Of a DNA stretch of 43,122 nt, positions 22,001-29,235 are shown piece by piece. A model generated the notes under the pieces. It did not search any database, was not told where the DNA came from, and saw only the letters and a list, made by a program, of their open reading frames with translations. Both the position numbers and the translations under genes were made by a program. The DNA is from a virus: positions 1 to 43,122 of the IMG/VR virus record IMGVR_UViG_3300030616_000045. One strand, 5' to 3'. The first letter of the stretch is position 1; each line of letters starts with the position of its first letter.

Positions 22001-24284
22001 CGGCCCGTTTAATCGATTCCGCATTGGATTGTGGGGTATACAGCTTGTCAGTACCGCCAACACGACCCTTCTTCTCGGCCGTCTTGGGGAAGCTACGCTC
22101 TTTCTGGTTGCCATCACCAGCGGGGGGCTTCTTTGCAGCGGTGGGTGTCTTCGGTGGCTTTACTGGCTCCCCTGGCGCTGTCTCTGATACTCTTTGTCCG
22201 CCAGTCTTCGGGCCTTCTTGGCCTCTATCGACCTCTCCCCGTAGTCTTTTAGCTGTTGCGGCGTCAATTTCACCCGCCTTGGCAAGTTCATCTATGGCCT
22301 CCTTCGCTTGTTTACGGCTGAAGTCAACCACATATTGCTTGCGGCCAACCTCCTTCCCCTTAATGTATTCTGCAACACCATCTTTGTCAACAACTAATTG
22401 ATTTCTTCCACTATCCTTGGCCATAAAGGATGCCCTATCGCTCACAAGGGCCTTATCACCACCCTCTGTGGTATAGTTACCCTTCCCGATGCCCATAGAT
22501 AGTGTAAACGGGTCATTTCCAATGCGTATTGCGTCTGGTGCCTCCTCCAAAAAAGCCTGCGCAGCGGCTAATTTTTCTGGGGTAAGCTCCTTGCCGAGGT
22601 TCCCAAAAAATTCCTCACCACCCTCTCGACCATAGAAAACATCATCAAACTGGCCAAAGTGCTTGTGAAACAATGCACCTATCTGTGTGATTACGTTATC
22701 CCCGGCCTTGTGGCCTTGGGTATCGTTCACAGCCTTGAACTTATCCCCATCTATGCTGATTGTCCAATCATCATCAGCAACAGCATCTACCTGTGTCTTG
22801 GTTACTGAGTTATTGGGGAGACCTGTAAGTTTGTCTTTCTGTGCGGGAGAAACTTCAACCTTCCCAAATACGACCCTTTCTTGAAGGTCGGCAGGCACCT
22901 GTACCTTTGTCGGGTTTGTCGCGTCAGCCCCAGCAGTCCCAACATCAAACGTAGGCTCCTCTTCTTCTGGCTTTGTTTCTGCAACGCTCTTTGTAGGTTC
23001 ACCAATTTTTGTTTCTGTCGGGCGCTGTTCATCTCCCGGAGTTGGTCTTGGCAAGTCTAGTTTGTCGAGAATTTCAAACCCATCACCACCCTTGCCCTTT
23101 AGCCATTTCTGTACCTCTGCTCTCTGTGCTCCCTGAGTGGCTTTGAACTTGGCCCCTGAAGCCACATCGCGAATGGCAAACCCTTCAGATATGGCAAGGT
23201 TCAAAAGCTCGTTCTTCCACCAATCGTCGCTTCCAACATCCTCGCCAGACACGGCACCAACCCCAACATCGTACACAAGATCGGCAAGGGGCTGCGCAAT
23301 TAGCTGTATGGCGTTCGCGGGAGCAAAAACCTCAGGAACAATCGAAACAAGTCCAGCGCCAGCACCACGCACCGCATCGCCAACAGCTTCTGCCAAAGTG
23401 CCCTTGCCACGGATTGCCTCATCAACACCGCGAGCCCCGGACAGCCCGCCCGCAACGGTTGCCCTCGTAATGGCTTGCACAAGCAGGGGGGACTTTGCAA
23501 TGGCCGGAATTGCCTGCAAACCCTTTCCAACCAACCCTGCCAGCCCTATGGACTGAAGAACCGTTCCACCAAGTTGCCCAGCCATAAACAACTCTGGGTT
23601 CATTGACAGAAATTCTGCTTTCTCCTCATCGCTTATCTGATTCAAAAACGGAATTGATGCAGCAAGCCCTGCCGACACAGACCCTATCTTTCCAAACTCG
23701 TGCCAGTAGGCCTCATACCGTGCGTCGTTTTCTATCTTCTCGCGGTCTTCTTTTGGAAGACTGGCAAGATACATGTCATATGTTTGGGGCGTTCCCGGCA
23801 CCTCTCCACCGGGCCCCTGCATTGGCTTTTCAAGCTCGGGGAGAGGTATGTCTTCCGGCCCCATCTCTTCAGTTGGCGGCGGTTCTGCCGCCACGGCTTC
23901 CGCCGCCCCACGCGCACCGGCATGGGCAGCAGGAATCATAATGCTTTCTGCAACTTGCTCTTCGGTTGGCTGCGGAATTGTAGGCTGTATGTCCACTGCC
24001 GTGCTGGATGCAATGGCTGGTTCTATCTGTGGCGTGGTGTCACGAAACGTGGGCTGCGGGATTTCTGTTTGAGGAAACAGCGTCCGAAGATTGCTCTCTA
24101 TCTCTTCCGACCCCCAGCCACCATATGGCTTAAGCGCAGACAGAGCTTGGGTCAGACCGCCAATTCGTTGCGTATCCCCCGAAGAAAGCACATCGGTGAC
24201 ATTGGTGCGAATCTCGTCAGGAGACCACCCCGAATATGCAGACAGCCCTGCGGCTGCTGAAAGAAAATTATCCTGTCGGGCCAC
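19011..24284 (-). CDS. Giant internal virion-type protein with embedded GGDEF domain (1757 aa)
   Basis: GTG start (24284) overlapping the previous TAG by one base. Residues 1-180 are Pro/Glu-rich with two short repeats (GWSPDEIRTNV, GWGSEEIESNL). 230-330 contains hydrophobic, glycine-rich stretches that may enter membranes. 480-635 is a complete-looking GGDEF domain: DKLTGLPN, D512 and D514 in IDGDKFK, N520, D529 in GHKAGD, GGEEF at 555-559, LSMGIG, and AKDSGRNQLVV. Catalytic residues of diguanylate cyclases are present; no RxxD inhibitory site is visible. 780-1757 are long helical regions like other ejected or polyvalent phage proteins, with another hydrophobic stretch at TAGLTGMGYALYNLGVITG. 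Inferred to be ejected into the host and to make cyclic di-GMP. Confidence 0.75.
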   Translation of the reverse strand: MARQDNFLSAAAGLSAYSGWSPDEIRTNVTDVLSSGDTQRIGGLTQALSALKPYGGWGSEEIESNLRTLFPQTEIPQPTFRDTTPQIEPAIASSTAVDIQPTIPQPTEEQVAESIMIPAAHAGARGAAEAVAAEPPPTEEMGPEDIPLPELEKPMQGPGGEVPGTPQTYDMYLASLPKEDREKIENDARYEAYWHEFGKIGSVSAGLAASIPFLNQISDEEKAEFLSMNPELFMAGQLGGTVLQSIGLAGLVGKGLQAIPAIAKSPLLVQAITRATVAGGLSGARGVDEAIRGKGTLAEAVGDAVRGAGAGLVSIVPEVFAPANAIQLIAQPLADLVYDVGVGAVSGEDVGSDDWWKNELLNLAISEGFAIRDVASGAKFKATQGAQRAEVQKWLKGKGGDGFEILDKLDLPRPTPGDEQRPTETKIGEPTKSVAETKPEEEEPTFDVGTAGADATNPTKVQVPADLQERVVFGKVEVSPAQKDKLTGLPNNSVTKTQVDAVADDDWTISIDGDKFKAVNDTQGHKAGDNVITQIGALFHKHFGQFDDVFYGREGGEEFFGNLGKELTPEKLAAAQAFLEEAPDAIRIGNDPFTLSMGIGKGNYTTEGGDKALVSDRASFMAKDSGRNQLVVDKDGVAEYIKGKEVGRKQYVVDFSRKQAKEAIDELAKAGEIDAATAKRLRGEVDRGQEGPKTGGQRVSETAPGEPVKPPKTPTAAKKPPAGDGNQKERSFPKTAEKKGRVGGTDKLYTPQSNAESIKRADALIEERGLVGAEEWVKSDESKGADKTVVALRLIDHYQTSAGKVEGAKSEANMQKAMDIASETARALTSAGQEIQAVRVLSKIAPETFLTSAQKQIDRVNRQRPKARQLILKTEDARKITRLAKEAQTWDTLDKETQNTVKAIQKVLDTGEVTVADINSLKTLQARIRDAVGVEPRSPKPRATPKKPSLNSMLQSRLSDMAAERMAKYKKAEQEIRLRAGLPAEEMADMSIIGAAKLAETGLRFVEWSKSMVSDLGEDIKPHLKKIYRRAQSALKTERARTRKLWEQATAIDRILKRLEANEMVPEDMLVDFQTRLAEAEQLTGEARTEAVLETQQAIEMLKPVGLLRKVSTIQTLAQLLNVKTLGRNIIGNALMQGAERVSSVVGTPIDIVVSKATGKRSVTLRRGGVKALEEMYKGLMFATRRAWKGLPQGDIETKYSLKAPAFRTDAEGKFKYAERAVAYMERALGVVLGATDRAVVESAKNRTLGELAELAAINNRIPKAERTEYVQNWIKNASDEAIDLSHEYGKYVTFQDDNFLADAATKLKRDILNVKKDFGIGDLILKYPKTPSNLVNRAFAYSPAGFVKSMYHLAKAIPAFGGEFDQRAFVQSMSRALVGTAGLTGMGYALYNLGVITGDAENYSVSAFEREQTGGGPFRINTSALMRWAQSGFKGTDVLKKRQGDTMVSYDWAQPLAISLSMGANWQQTIQDEYIKKGDYGSLLGNMVDLFSAGAQSFAELPMLTGLQTLFGRGVPGDEGRQAIRAFERVFEQAPSSFVPTFVYQIRQVMDNTAREKHDPNPFRKALNGAINKLPFVEKMLPEAYNTLGLKKKEIYKGGTNSLFNVFFNPAFVTKYEVDPMVQMILEPYVAERRTGQLPRRAPRKITYSVDRFKGIAKLDELTQDKLAEIGASRTKDNVVMNLDAKDISELQRFMAALTTKQLQNVNRGALKKKTPEQQEKILAKSIQHVSQMARLQYLQKKAGIIKRYTLPKEAQ

Positions 24285-25693
24285 TAAAACCCTTCTCCCT
24301 TACCCCCACCCATCATCGCCTTAACCCGTTCGATGGCCTCCGGCGTAGGCTGTGGTATTCGTGCCGCCCGTGCATTTTCTTTCGCCACGATATACCTAAA
24401 TGCATTGAGCAACTCCACGTCTCCGGCAATCTGTGCGGCCATCGTATTGGGCTTTACTACGCGCTGTATACGACCAAAATCATCCTTGCTGAACTCAACA
24501 TCGTTGGGAAATATATTACCAAGTTCGCGGTTCACAATGGTGCTAAGCGTAGCTTCCGCTGCCGGAGCAGACTTTGGTGTTGCCGTCTTGGGTGTGGGCT
24601 GTTTTGTTTTTCCGTGTACCGCCTGGTTTTTCTGCTCCTCCGCAGCCTTTACATCTCCTTTCAGGCGCTCAACATTCTCCTCTTCAGAAGTCAAAATTTC
24701 AAGCATAGTTTCCTTGCTGGCAAGGCCACCATCATTATCCCACAAACCAAGGGGCTTTGCTTCGGCAATGAGCTTTTGCCGCTTCTTGGGATCTGACAGA
24801 ATCATTGGGTCTTTGCTTACTTGATCCAGCACCTTCTTCACACCCTTGGCCTTGGCTTCTGACCTACCAAGCTCTTCGGTTTTCCCAAAAATGTATGTGT
24901 TTGCGCCAAGTGCAGAAGTCATGCCACCCTTAGTCTTAACGTCAGCCATAAGAGCATCGTCTGGAGACGGCGCCTGTTCTGGAAGCGCCCCGCCTAGGGC
25001 AAGCTGTTGCTGACGAATCTCTTGTGGTGTCGCCCCCTGCTGCCCAAGTGTCGTGGCAATGCGTTGCTGTGCCTCTGGGCGTGTTCGTGCCTCGCCAGCG
25101 GTTGCCATTTGTGGCTGCATTGTGGGTGGCGCAGAAAGCCCCAATTGCTGAGAACGAGACGGTTCCCCGCCGGGGGCAGTCTCCCGCTGCAACCCAACAT
25201 CAGCAGACAGTTGCTGGCTTGGCTCCTGTCCCTTAAACTGTGCCCCCAGCGCACCCTGTGCTGCTTGCCCAAGCTGTGCGGTGCGGGACTCCTGTGCCGC
25301 CTCCTTACCGAGCGTTCCAATATCGGCACCCATCGGAATCATCGAAATGAGATCCTGCTTCGATATTCCAATAGCCTCCAGCCTTGATGTAATTGGCTTA
25401 TACCATTCGGAGATGCGCTTGGTATAGCTTCTTGGATCTTCGTTTTTTTCCGGCTTGGGAACAAGCTTCGCCAACTCGGCCTTTGTTGTGCCAATGTCAT
25501 GCACAGCCTTGTCGGGCATCTTGTAAACGTGTTTCTGAACACCGCTGTAAAGCTCCCCCGTCTTTACCTTGTGTTCGCGGAATTGGGGCATGTTTTTGAT
25601 GGCACCCCCAACACCGGCCGCAATCTGGCTCCCAGCTTGTGCAATCCAACCATAATCCTGCACATAGTCTCGGGGATTATATGTGCTTGCCAC
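24284..25693 (-). CDS. Internal virion/structural protein, Gln/Ala-rich (469 aa)
   Basis: GTG start at 25693. N-terminus has a glycine-rich stretch (WIAQAGSQIAAGVGGAIKN), then charged helices, a middle part very rich in Gln and Ala (QLGQAAQGALGAQFKGQEPSQ), and a C-terminal helical domain (DDFGRIQRVVKPNTMAAQIA). No enzymatic motif seen. Sits between a TM/coiled-coil protein and the giant GGDEF protein, corresponding by order to internal core proteins of T7-like phages (gp14-gp15-gp16). That equivalence is inferred from order and composition only. Confidence 0.55.
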   Translation of the reverse strand: MASTYNPRDYVQDYGWIAQAGSQIAAGVGGAIKNMPQFREHKVKTGELYSGVQKHVYKMPDKAVHDIGTTKAELAKLVPKPEKNEDPRSYTKRISEWYKPITSRLEAIGISKQDLISMIPMGADIGTLGKEAAQESRTAQLGQAAQGALGAQFKGQEPSQQLSADVGLQRETAPGGEPSRSQQLGLSAPPTMQPQMATAGEARTRPEAQQRIATTLGQQGATPQEIRQQQLALGGALPEQAPSPDDALMADVKTKGGMTSALGANTYIFGKTEELGRSEAKAKGVKKVLDQVSKDPMILSDPKKRQKLIAEAKPLGLWDNDGGLASKETMLEILTSEEENVERLKGDVKAAEEQKNQAVHGKTKQPTPKTATPKSAPAAEATLSTIVNRELGNIFPNDVEFSKDDFGRIQRVVKPNTMAAQIAGDVELLNAFRYIVAKENARAARIPQPTPEAIERVKAMMGGGKGEGF

Positions 25694-25696
25694 GGG

Positions 25697-26053
25697 CTAC
25701 CCCCTTCCCCAGCGCGCCCAAAGGGAATTCTTAAAGTTCTCGTCATTGTTTGCTCTGAAGAGCAGCATGTTTGCCAGCTTGTCTTGGTCTTGCTTTTTCA
25801 TCTGTTTTCGGGTCATTCGCTGCTGAAACATTGACTCCCTCTCGCGCATCTCAAGTTCGCGGGTCTTAAGTCCCAGCACGCGGCGCGTTTGCCCCCGCTC
25901 ATATTCCTGCTGTTCCTCTTCGCGGGCCAATTCTTCCTTGTGCATTTCCCGCGCTTCTCCCTGTGCCTGCGAGGACGAGACAGATGATGCTATGCCCGAA
26001 ACGGTGGTTGCTGTCGCCGCAATTGCCGCCGCAATAATTGTTCCTACTGCCAT
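25697..26053 (-). CDS. Virion protein with N-terminal hydrophobic helix and coiled coil (118 aa)
   Basis: A 118-residue protein. Residues 3-28 are small hydrophobic residues (GTIIAAAIAATATTVSGIAS), and residues 30-95 a highly charged helix (REMHKEELAREEEQQEYERG, then MTRKQMKKQDQDK). Similar in form to T7 gp14-type internal proteins that insert in the outer membrane on ejection. Overlaps the sulfotransferase gene by 10 bases. Confidence 0.55.
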   Translation of the reverse strand: MAVGTIIAAAIAATATTVSGIASSVSSSQAQGEAREMHKEELAREEEQQEYERGQTRRVLGLKTRELEMRERESMFQQRMTRKQMKKQDQDKLANMLLFRANNDENFKNSLWARWGRG

Positions 26054-26583
26054 ATTTCCCTCCCAATGCTTGTCATAACCTCATCAGAAATGTTGTCCAT
26101 ATCAACTATGCGGTATGGAATGTCTGTTGTAAGACACCACTTTTTAATGGCATTGAGATGTATGTCCACAACCACCCTCGCAATCCATTTGGGAAACAAC
26201 CATCCTAATTCTTTGAGAAGGTTACCATAGCTCCTAATGGTATCATCTCTATTCCGCCGACAAACAATGACAAACGAAACCTTTCTTGGCGACACAAACG
26301 AAAGAAGCCCCCCCCACACCTTCATACATGCTCGCCGCATTTCCATTCCCAACACATCAAAGAGCTTGCTGTCATAAAATCCCTCGGGATTAAACCTTCG
26401 TATCCTGTCGTGTTCTCTCAAAAACGGTTTTGCAACTGGTGGTATTCCCATCTTAGCTACTTGCCGCACCATCCATGATGTCCCGCTCCTCGGCGCACCA
26501 GTTACCACAACCAAGCCACCACTAATCCTCAACACGATATTTTGCACCAAAGGTAAGCGTTTCCTCCACACCGCTTTCAACAT
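26044..26583 (-). CDS. Sulfotransferase-like protein (179 aa)
   Basis: P-loop-like PAPS-binding motif TGAPRSGTSWM at residues 28-38 and a second motif for the 3'-phosphate, RRNRDDTIRSYGNL at about 106-119, are the two hallmarks of sulfotransferases. GFYDSKLFDVL and WLFPKWIARVV fit helices of the fold. The family moves sulfate from PAPS to hydroxyls of sugars or proteins. ATG 26583 follows GAAGG but overlaps the previous gene by 62 bases; GTG 26535 is an alternative start giving 163 residues. About half the size of typical enzymes, so possibly a minimal version. Unusual inside a structural operon. Confidence 0.6.
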   Translation of the reverse strand: MLKAVWRKRLPLVQNIVLRISGGLVVVTGAPRSGTSWMVRQVAKMGIPPVAKPFLREHDRIRRFNPEGFYDSKLFDVLGMEMRRACMKVWGGLLSFVSPRKVSFVIVCRRNRDDTIRSYGNLLKELGWLFPKWIARVVVDIHLNAIKKWCLTTDIPYRIVDMDNISDEVMTSIGREIWQ

Positions 26584-28720
26584 TGACAACCTTCAACCCC
26601 TGAACGGACGCACCAAAGGTGCGGGAATCATTGCCAGAAGTAACCTCGTTTGACTGAATTGTCATATTCACAATCGGGTTTGTGGCTGAAATTCTATAGT
26701 ACGTTCCGTCAATTTGCACAATCCTTCCGGCATTTTGATTAATCCACTCCGTCATTTCGCTGGTAAACGTCGCCTCTTGGCTTGATGCCCTATATATCTC
26801 GTTGTTGTACTCCATGTGGCGATGCAGATTTCCGTACTTACTCACGTAAAAGCGAAAATCATCAGTACTCTCCATTTTGCCGCCCTCGAACACTGCCCCA
26901 TCGGCAAACTCAACCGGGAACCTTGCAAGCAATTGCTTCTGTTCGTCGGTGGCCGTACCGGCATCAACTGCAAGTTGGGCAGCTTTGATTTCATCAATTT
27001 TTGCCACATCGGCGGTACTCAGTATTGCATCTGGCTCACCGTTAAAGTAGTCCATAATATTACTAATATCAGCCGCGCTAGAGTTCCACACATTAAACTC
27101 TTCCAGCGTGGGATAACCTTCGCCCGGATGTTCGTTCATGTACTGCCGCGCACGGGATGGAGAAACGGTTATGCCATTATCCGCCATAGCATCAATGAAC
27201 CCATTTACATCCTCGCTGCTCAAGCCCGGAGCCGCGCCTGGGTCATTTGTCCTGCTCCCATATACAACCTCATTATCAGCATTCATTATATATGTAGACC
27301 CATCTGTATTTTGACCAAGCTGGTATCCTTGAGTAACAGAAATGGTCGCAGCGAAGTCAAGCAAATCATCCACCTCGTTCTGTTCATCTGGATCAAGTCC
27401 CTGATACCATGTCGAGTTTCGCACCCGATTTATTTCCGCTTCCTCGGGAGTAACAGTATAGGGGGCTATCTGGGTCTGTGCCCATGCCTGATGCGCAGCG
27501 TTGTTGGGGTTGTATTCACCATCCATTCCCTCTTCTTTCCAAAGATTGGTCAACCTTGCCTGCATCTGTGGGTCTGTCATCCACTTCCCGGAAGACATCC
27601 ACTCGGGGTCACTTGTCACCATTTGGTCTACCCATGTTCCAACATCGTCACGAGCAGCCTCAAGCCTTGCCCGATCCTGTTCAAACAGAACAGTTCCACG
27701 TGTTGACTCATAATCTTCGCGGCTAAGGTTAGGATACTTTTGCTTTGCTTGCTCGAATGTCATACCGTTCGCAATATCTGTTGCCATGCGGGTAAACTCT
27801 TCATCCCCGTACTTCTCCTTATCAAACTCAAACCGCTGTTGCGCTTGCCCACCAGCCAACAGGTCTCTTACCGCCTGTTGTGCTCTTTGCTGCGCACCCT
27901 GAGCCAACTCCCCAGCCACCTGACCCATTTGTGACCCCTGAGTGATGCCAAGCATTGCCTGCTGTGCTTGTGCAGCGGGGCCAGAAACACCCTGCTGTGC
28001 CTGCGCCTGTATGGCTGCCATGCGCTCGGCTTCCTGCTGTGCCCCAAGGTTGCCAAGGGTGCGGTTGGCTATTGTCCTGTCTACCGGAGACTCACCTGCC
28101 GCAATGGCCTCAAGCCCACCAAGCCCACGGGCAACCGCAGACTCGCCTACGGTGGGAGTGGTCGTGGTCGGAGTCACATCACCAGCAGCGGTATTGCTAG
28201 TTGTCACAGGGGCACCCACATCAAGCCCAAGCCCAACGGTTCTCTGCTGCTGGGGCGGGGCTATGTCCACAGTCTGTTGTGGTGCTGGTGCATTTGCCAC
28301 GGGCGCACCGAGATTCAGGGTCGGGGCATCCACCGTTTGCTGCTCGGGAGTTGCCTTAAACGGGTTTGAAGAAACCCCCGATTGGCTGCCCAAAAACGCA
28401 TCGTGGTGACCGCCGCCGTGAGAACGCATCGTTCCACCCAGAGCATACCCCTTCACGCCCCGTCGCTCCAACTGTCCAAGCTGTGACTGGCTCGCGGGAA
28501 TCACCTGTATGTCCCCGTTGGGGAGCTTCTGCATGTCCTCCCCCTCGTGTACCATCCGTGGCCCGTCGGCAGTCTGGAACATGGCAACAGGCTTGGATGG
28601 CTCAAGCCGTCCATTCTCACCAGTACCCGTGTTCCCCAACGACTGGGCACCACCAGAAGAGAACTTGAACCGCTTGCTCAGCCTCTTCTTTGGCAATGAA
28701 TCTTTCCAATCCTGTGCCAT
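26522..28720 (-). CDS. Large structural protein, Gln/Ala/Pro-rich N-terminal half (732 aa)
   Basis: A 732-residue protein from ATG 28720 behind AGGGGATA. Residues 1-110 contain a beta-like part (KPVAMFQTADGPRMVHEGED, LPNGDIQVIPASQSQ). Residues 110-300 are a low-complexity Gln/Ala/Thr/Pro section (TTTTPTVGESAVARG, AQQGVSGPAAQAQQAM). The C-terminal 430 residues are acidic and helical with scattered aromatic residues, ending in a beta-rich part (YYRISATNPIVNMTIQSNEV). No enzyme motif. Probably an internal or tail protein. Confidence 0.55.
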   Translation of the reverse strand: MAQDWKDSLPKKRLSKRFKFSSGGAQSLGNTGTGENGRLEPSKPVAMFQTADGPRMVHEGEDMQKLPNGDIQVIPASQSQLGQLERRGVKGYALGGTMRSHGGGHHDAFLGSQSGVSSNPFKATPEQQTVDAPTLNLGAPVANAPAPQQTVDIAPPQQQRTVGLGLDVGAPVTTSNTAAGDVTPTTTTPTVGESAVARGLGGLEAIAAGESPVDRTIANRTLGNLGAQQEAERMAAIQAQAQQGVSGPAAQAQQAMLGITQGSQMGQVAGELAQGAQQRAQQAVRDLLAGGQAQQRFEFDKEKYGDEEFTRMATDIANGMTFEQAKQKYPNLSREDYESTRGTVLFEQDRARLEAARDDVGTWVDQMVTSDPEWMSSGKWMTDPQMQARLTNLWKEEGMDGEYNPNNAAHQAWAQTQIAPYTVTPEEAEINRVRNSTWYQGLDPDEQNEVDDLLDFAATISVTQGYQLGQNTDGSTYIMNADNEVVYGSRTNDPGAAPGLSSEDVNGFIDAMADNGITVSPSRARQYMNEHPGEGYPTLEEFNVWNSSAADISNIMDYFNGEPDAILSTADVAKIDEIKAAQLAVDAGTATDEQKQLLARFPVEFADGAVFEGGKMESTDDFRFYVSKYGNLHRHMEYNNEIYRASSQEATFTSEMTEWINQNAGRIVQIDGTYYRISATNPIVNMTIQSNEVTSGNDSRTFGASVQGLKVVNVESGVEETLTFGAKYRVED

Positions 28721-28728
28721 ATTATCCC

Positions 28729-29040
28729 CTAGTAATGAATCACAATGTTACGAGCAGTTGTCTGGAACGCATTGTCATCAATGATATACCCCGGACTGAT
28801 CGCATGAATCACCCCGTCGGCATGATCAATCAAACACACCACCTTGCTCGTATCTGTCCCCGCACCATAAGGTACATAAAACAGGTTTGACTGACCACTG
28901 CCACTCCAGCTCACACCAACCGCACCCTTCGGAATGGCCTCACCAAAATTGCGCTTCATATCAGCCGGAAGATGCGCATGGTACGTCGCTGTCTGACACG
29001 AATCCGCAATCACCACATTGTACACACTACTCCGAGCCAT
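28729..29040 (-). CDS. Small beta-rich virion-cluster protein (103 aa)
   Basis: A 103-residue protein with beta-like pattern (SVYNVVIADSCQTATYHAHL, AVGVSWSGSGQSNLFYVPYG, KVVCLIDHADGVIHAISPG). No family recognised. Located eight bases before the 732-residue gene and transcribed with it, so probably a minor structural or assembly protein. Confidence 0.55.
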   Translation of the reverse strand: MARSSVYNVVIADSCQTATYHAHLPADMKRNFGEAIPKGAVGVSWSGSGQSNLFYVPYGAGTDTSKVVCLIDHADGVIHAISPGYIIDDNAFQTTARNIVIHY

Positions 29041-29052
29041 TTGTGACCCCCT

Positions 29053-29235
29053 TCAACTGTTGATTTTTCTGTCCAAAGAATATAGAAGCTGCCGCATCTG
29101 CTTCACCTCACCAAACAACTCTATGTATGCCTCATTCAACTGCCGAAACGACTCCTCCAACGACAGATTGGGACTAATCTGGCGAGGCTGAAACGTGCGC
29201 AAACTCTCGTTTCTGTCTGTCAGTACAGCGGGCAT
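29053..29235 (-). CDS. Small coiled-coil protein (60 aa)
   Basis: A 60-residue protein overlapping the spike gene by 16 bases. The first 25 residues are extended (TDRNESLRTFQPRQISPNLS), and the rest a helix (ESFRQLNEAYIELFGEVKQM) with heptad leucines. Could be a connector peptide or a chaperone for the spike. No homologue recognised. Confidence 0.5.
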   Translation of the reverse strand: MPAVLTDRNESLRTFQPRQISPNLSLEESFRQLNEAYIELFGEVKQMRQLLYSLDRKINS

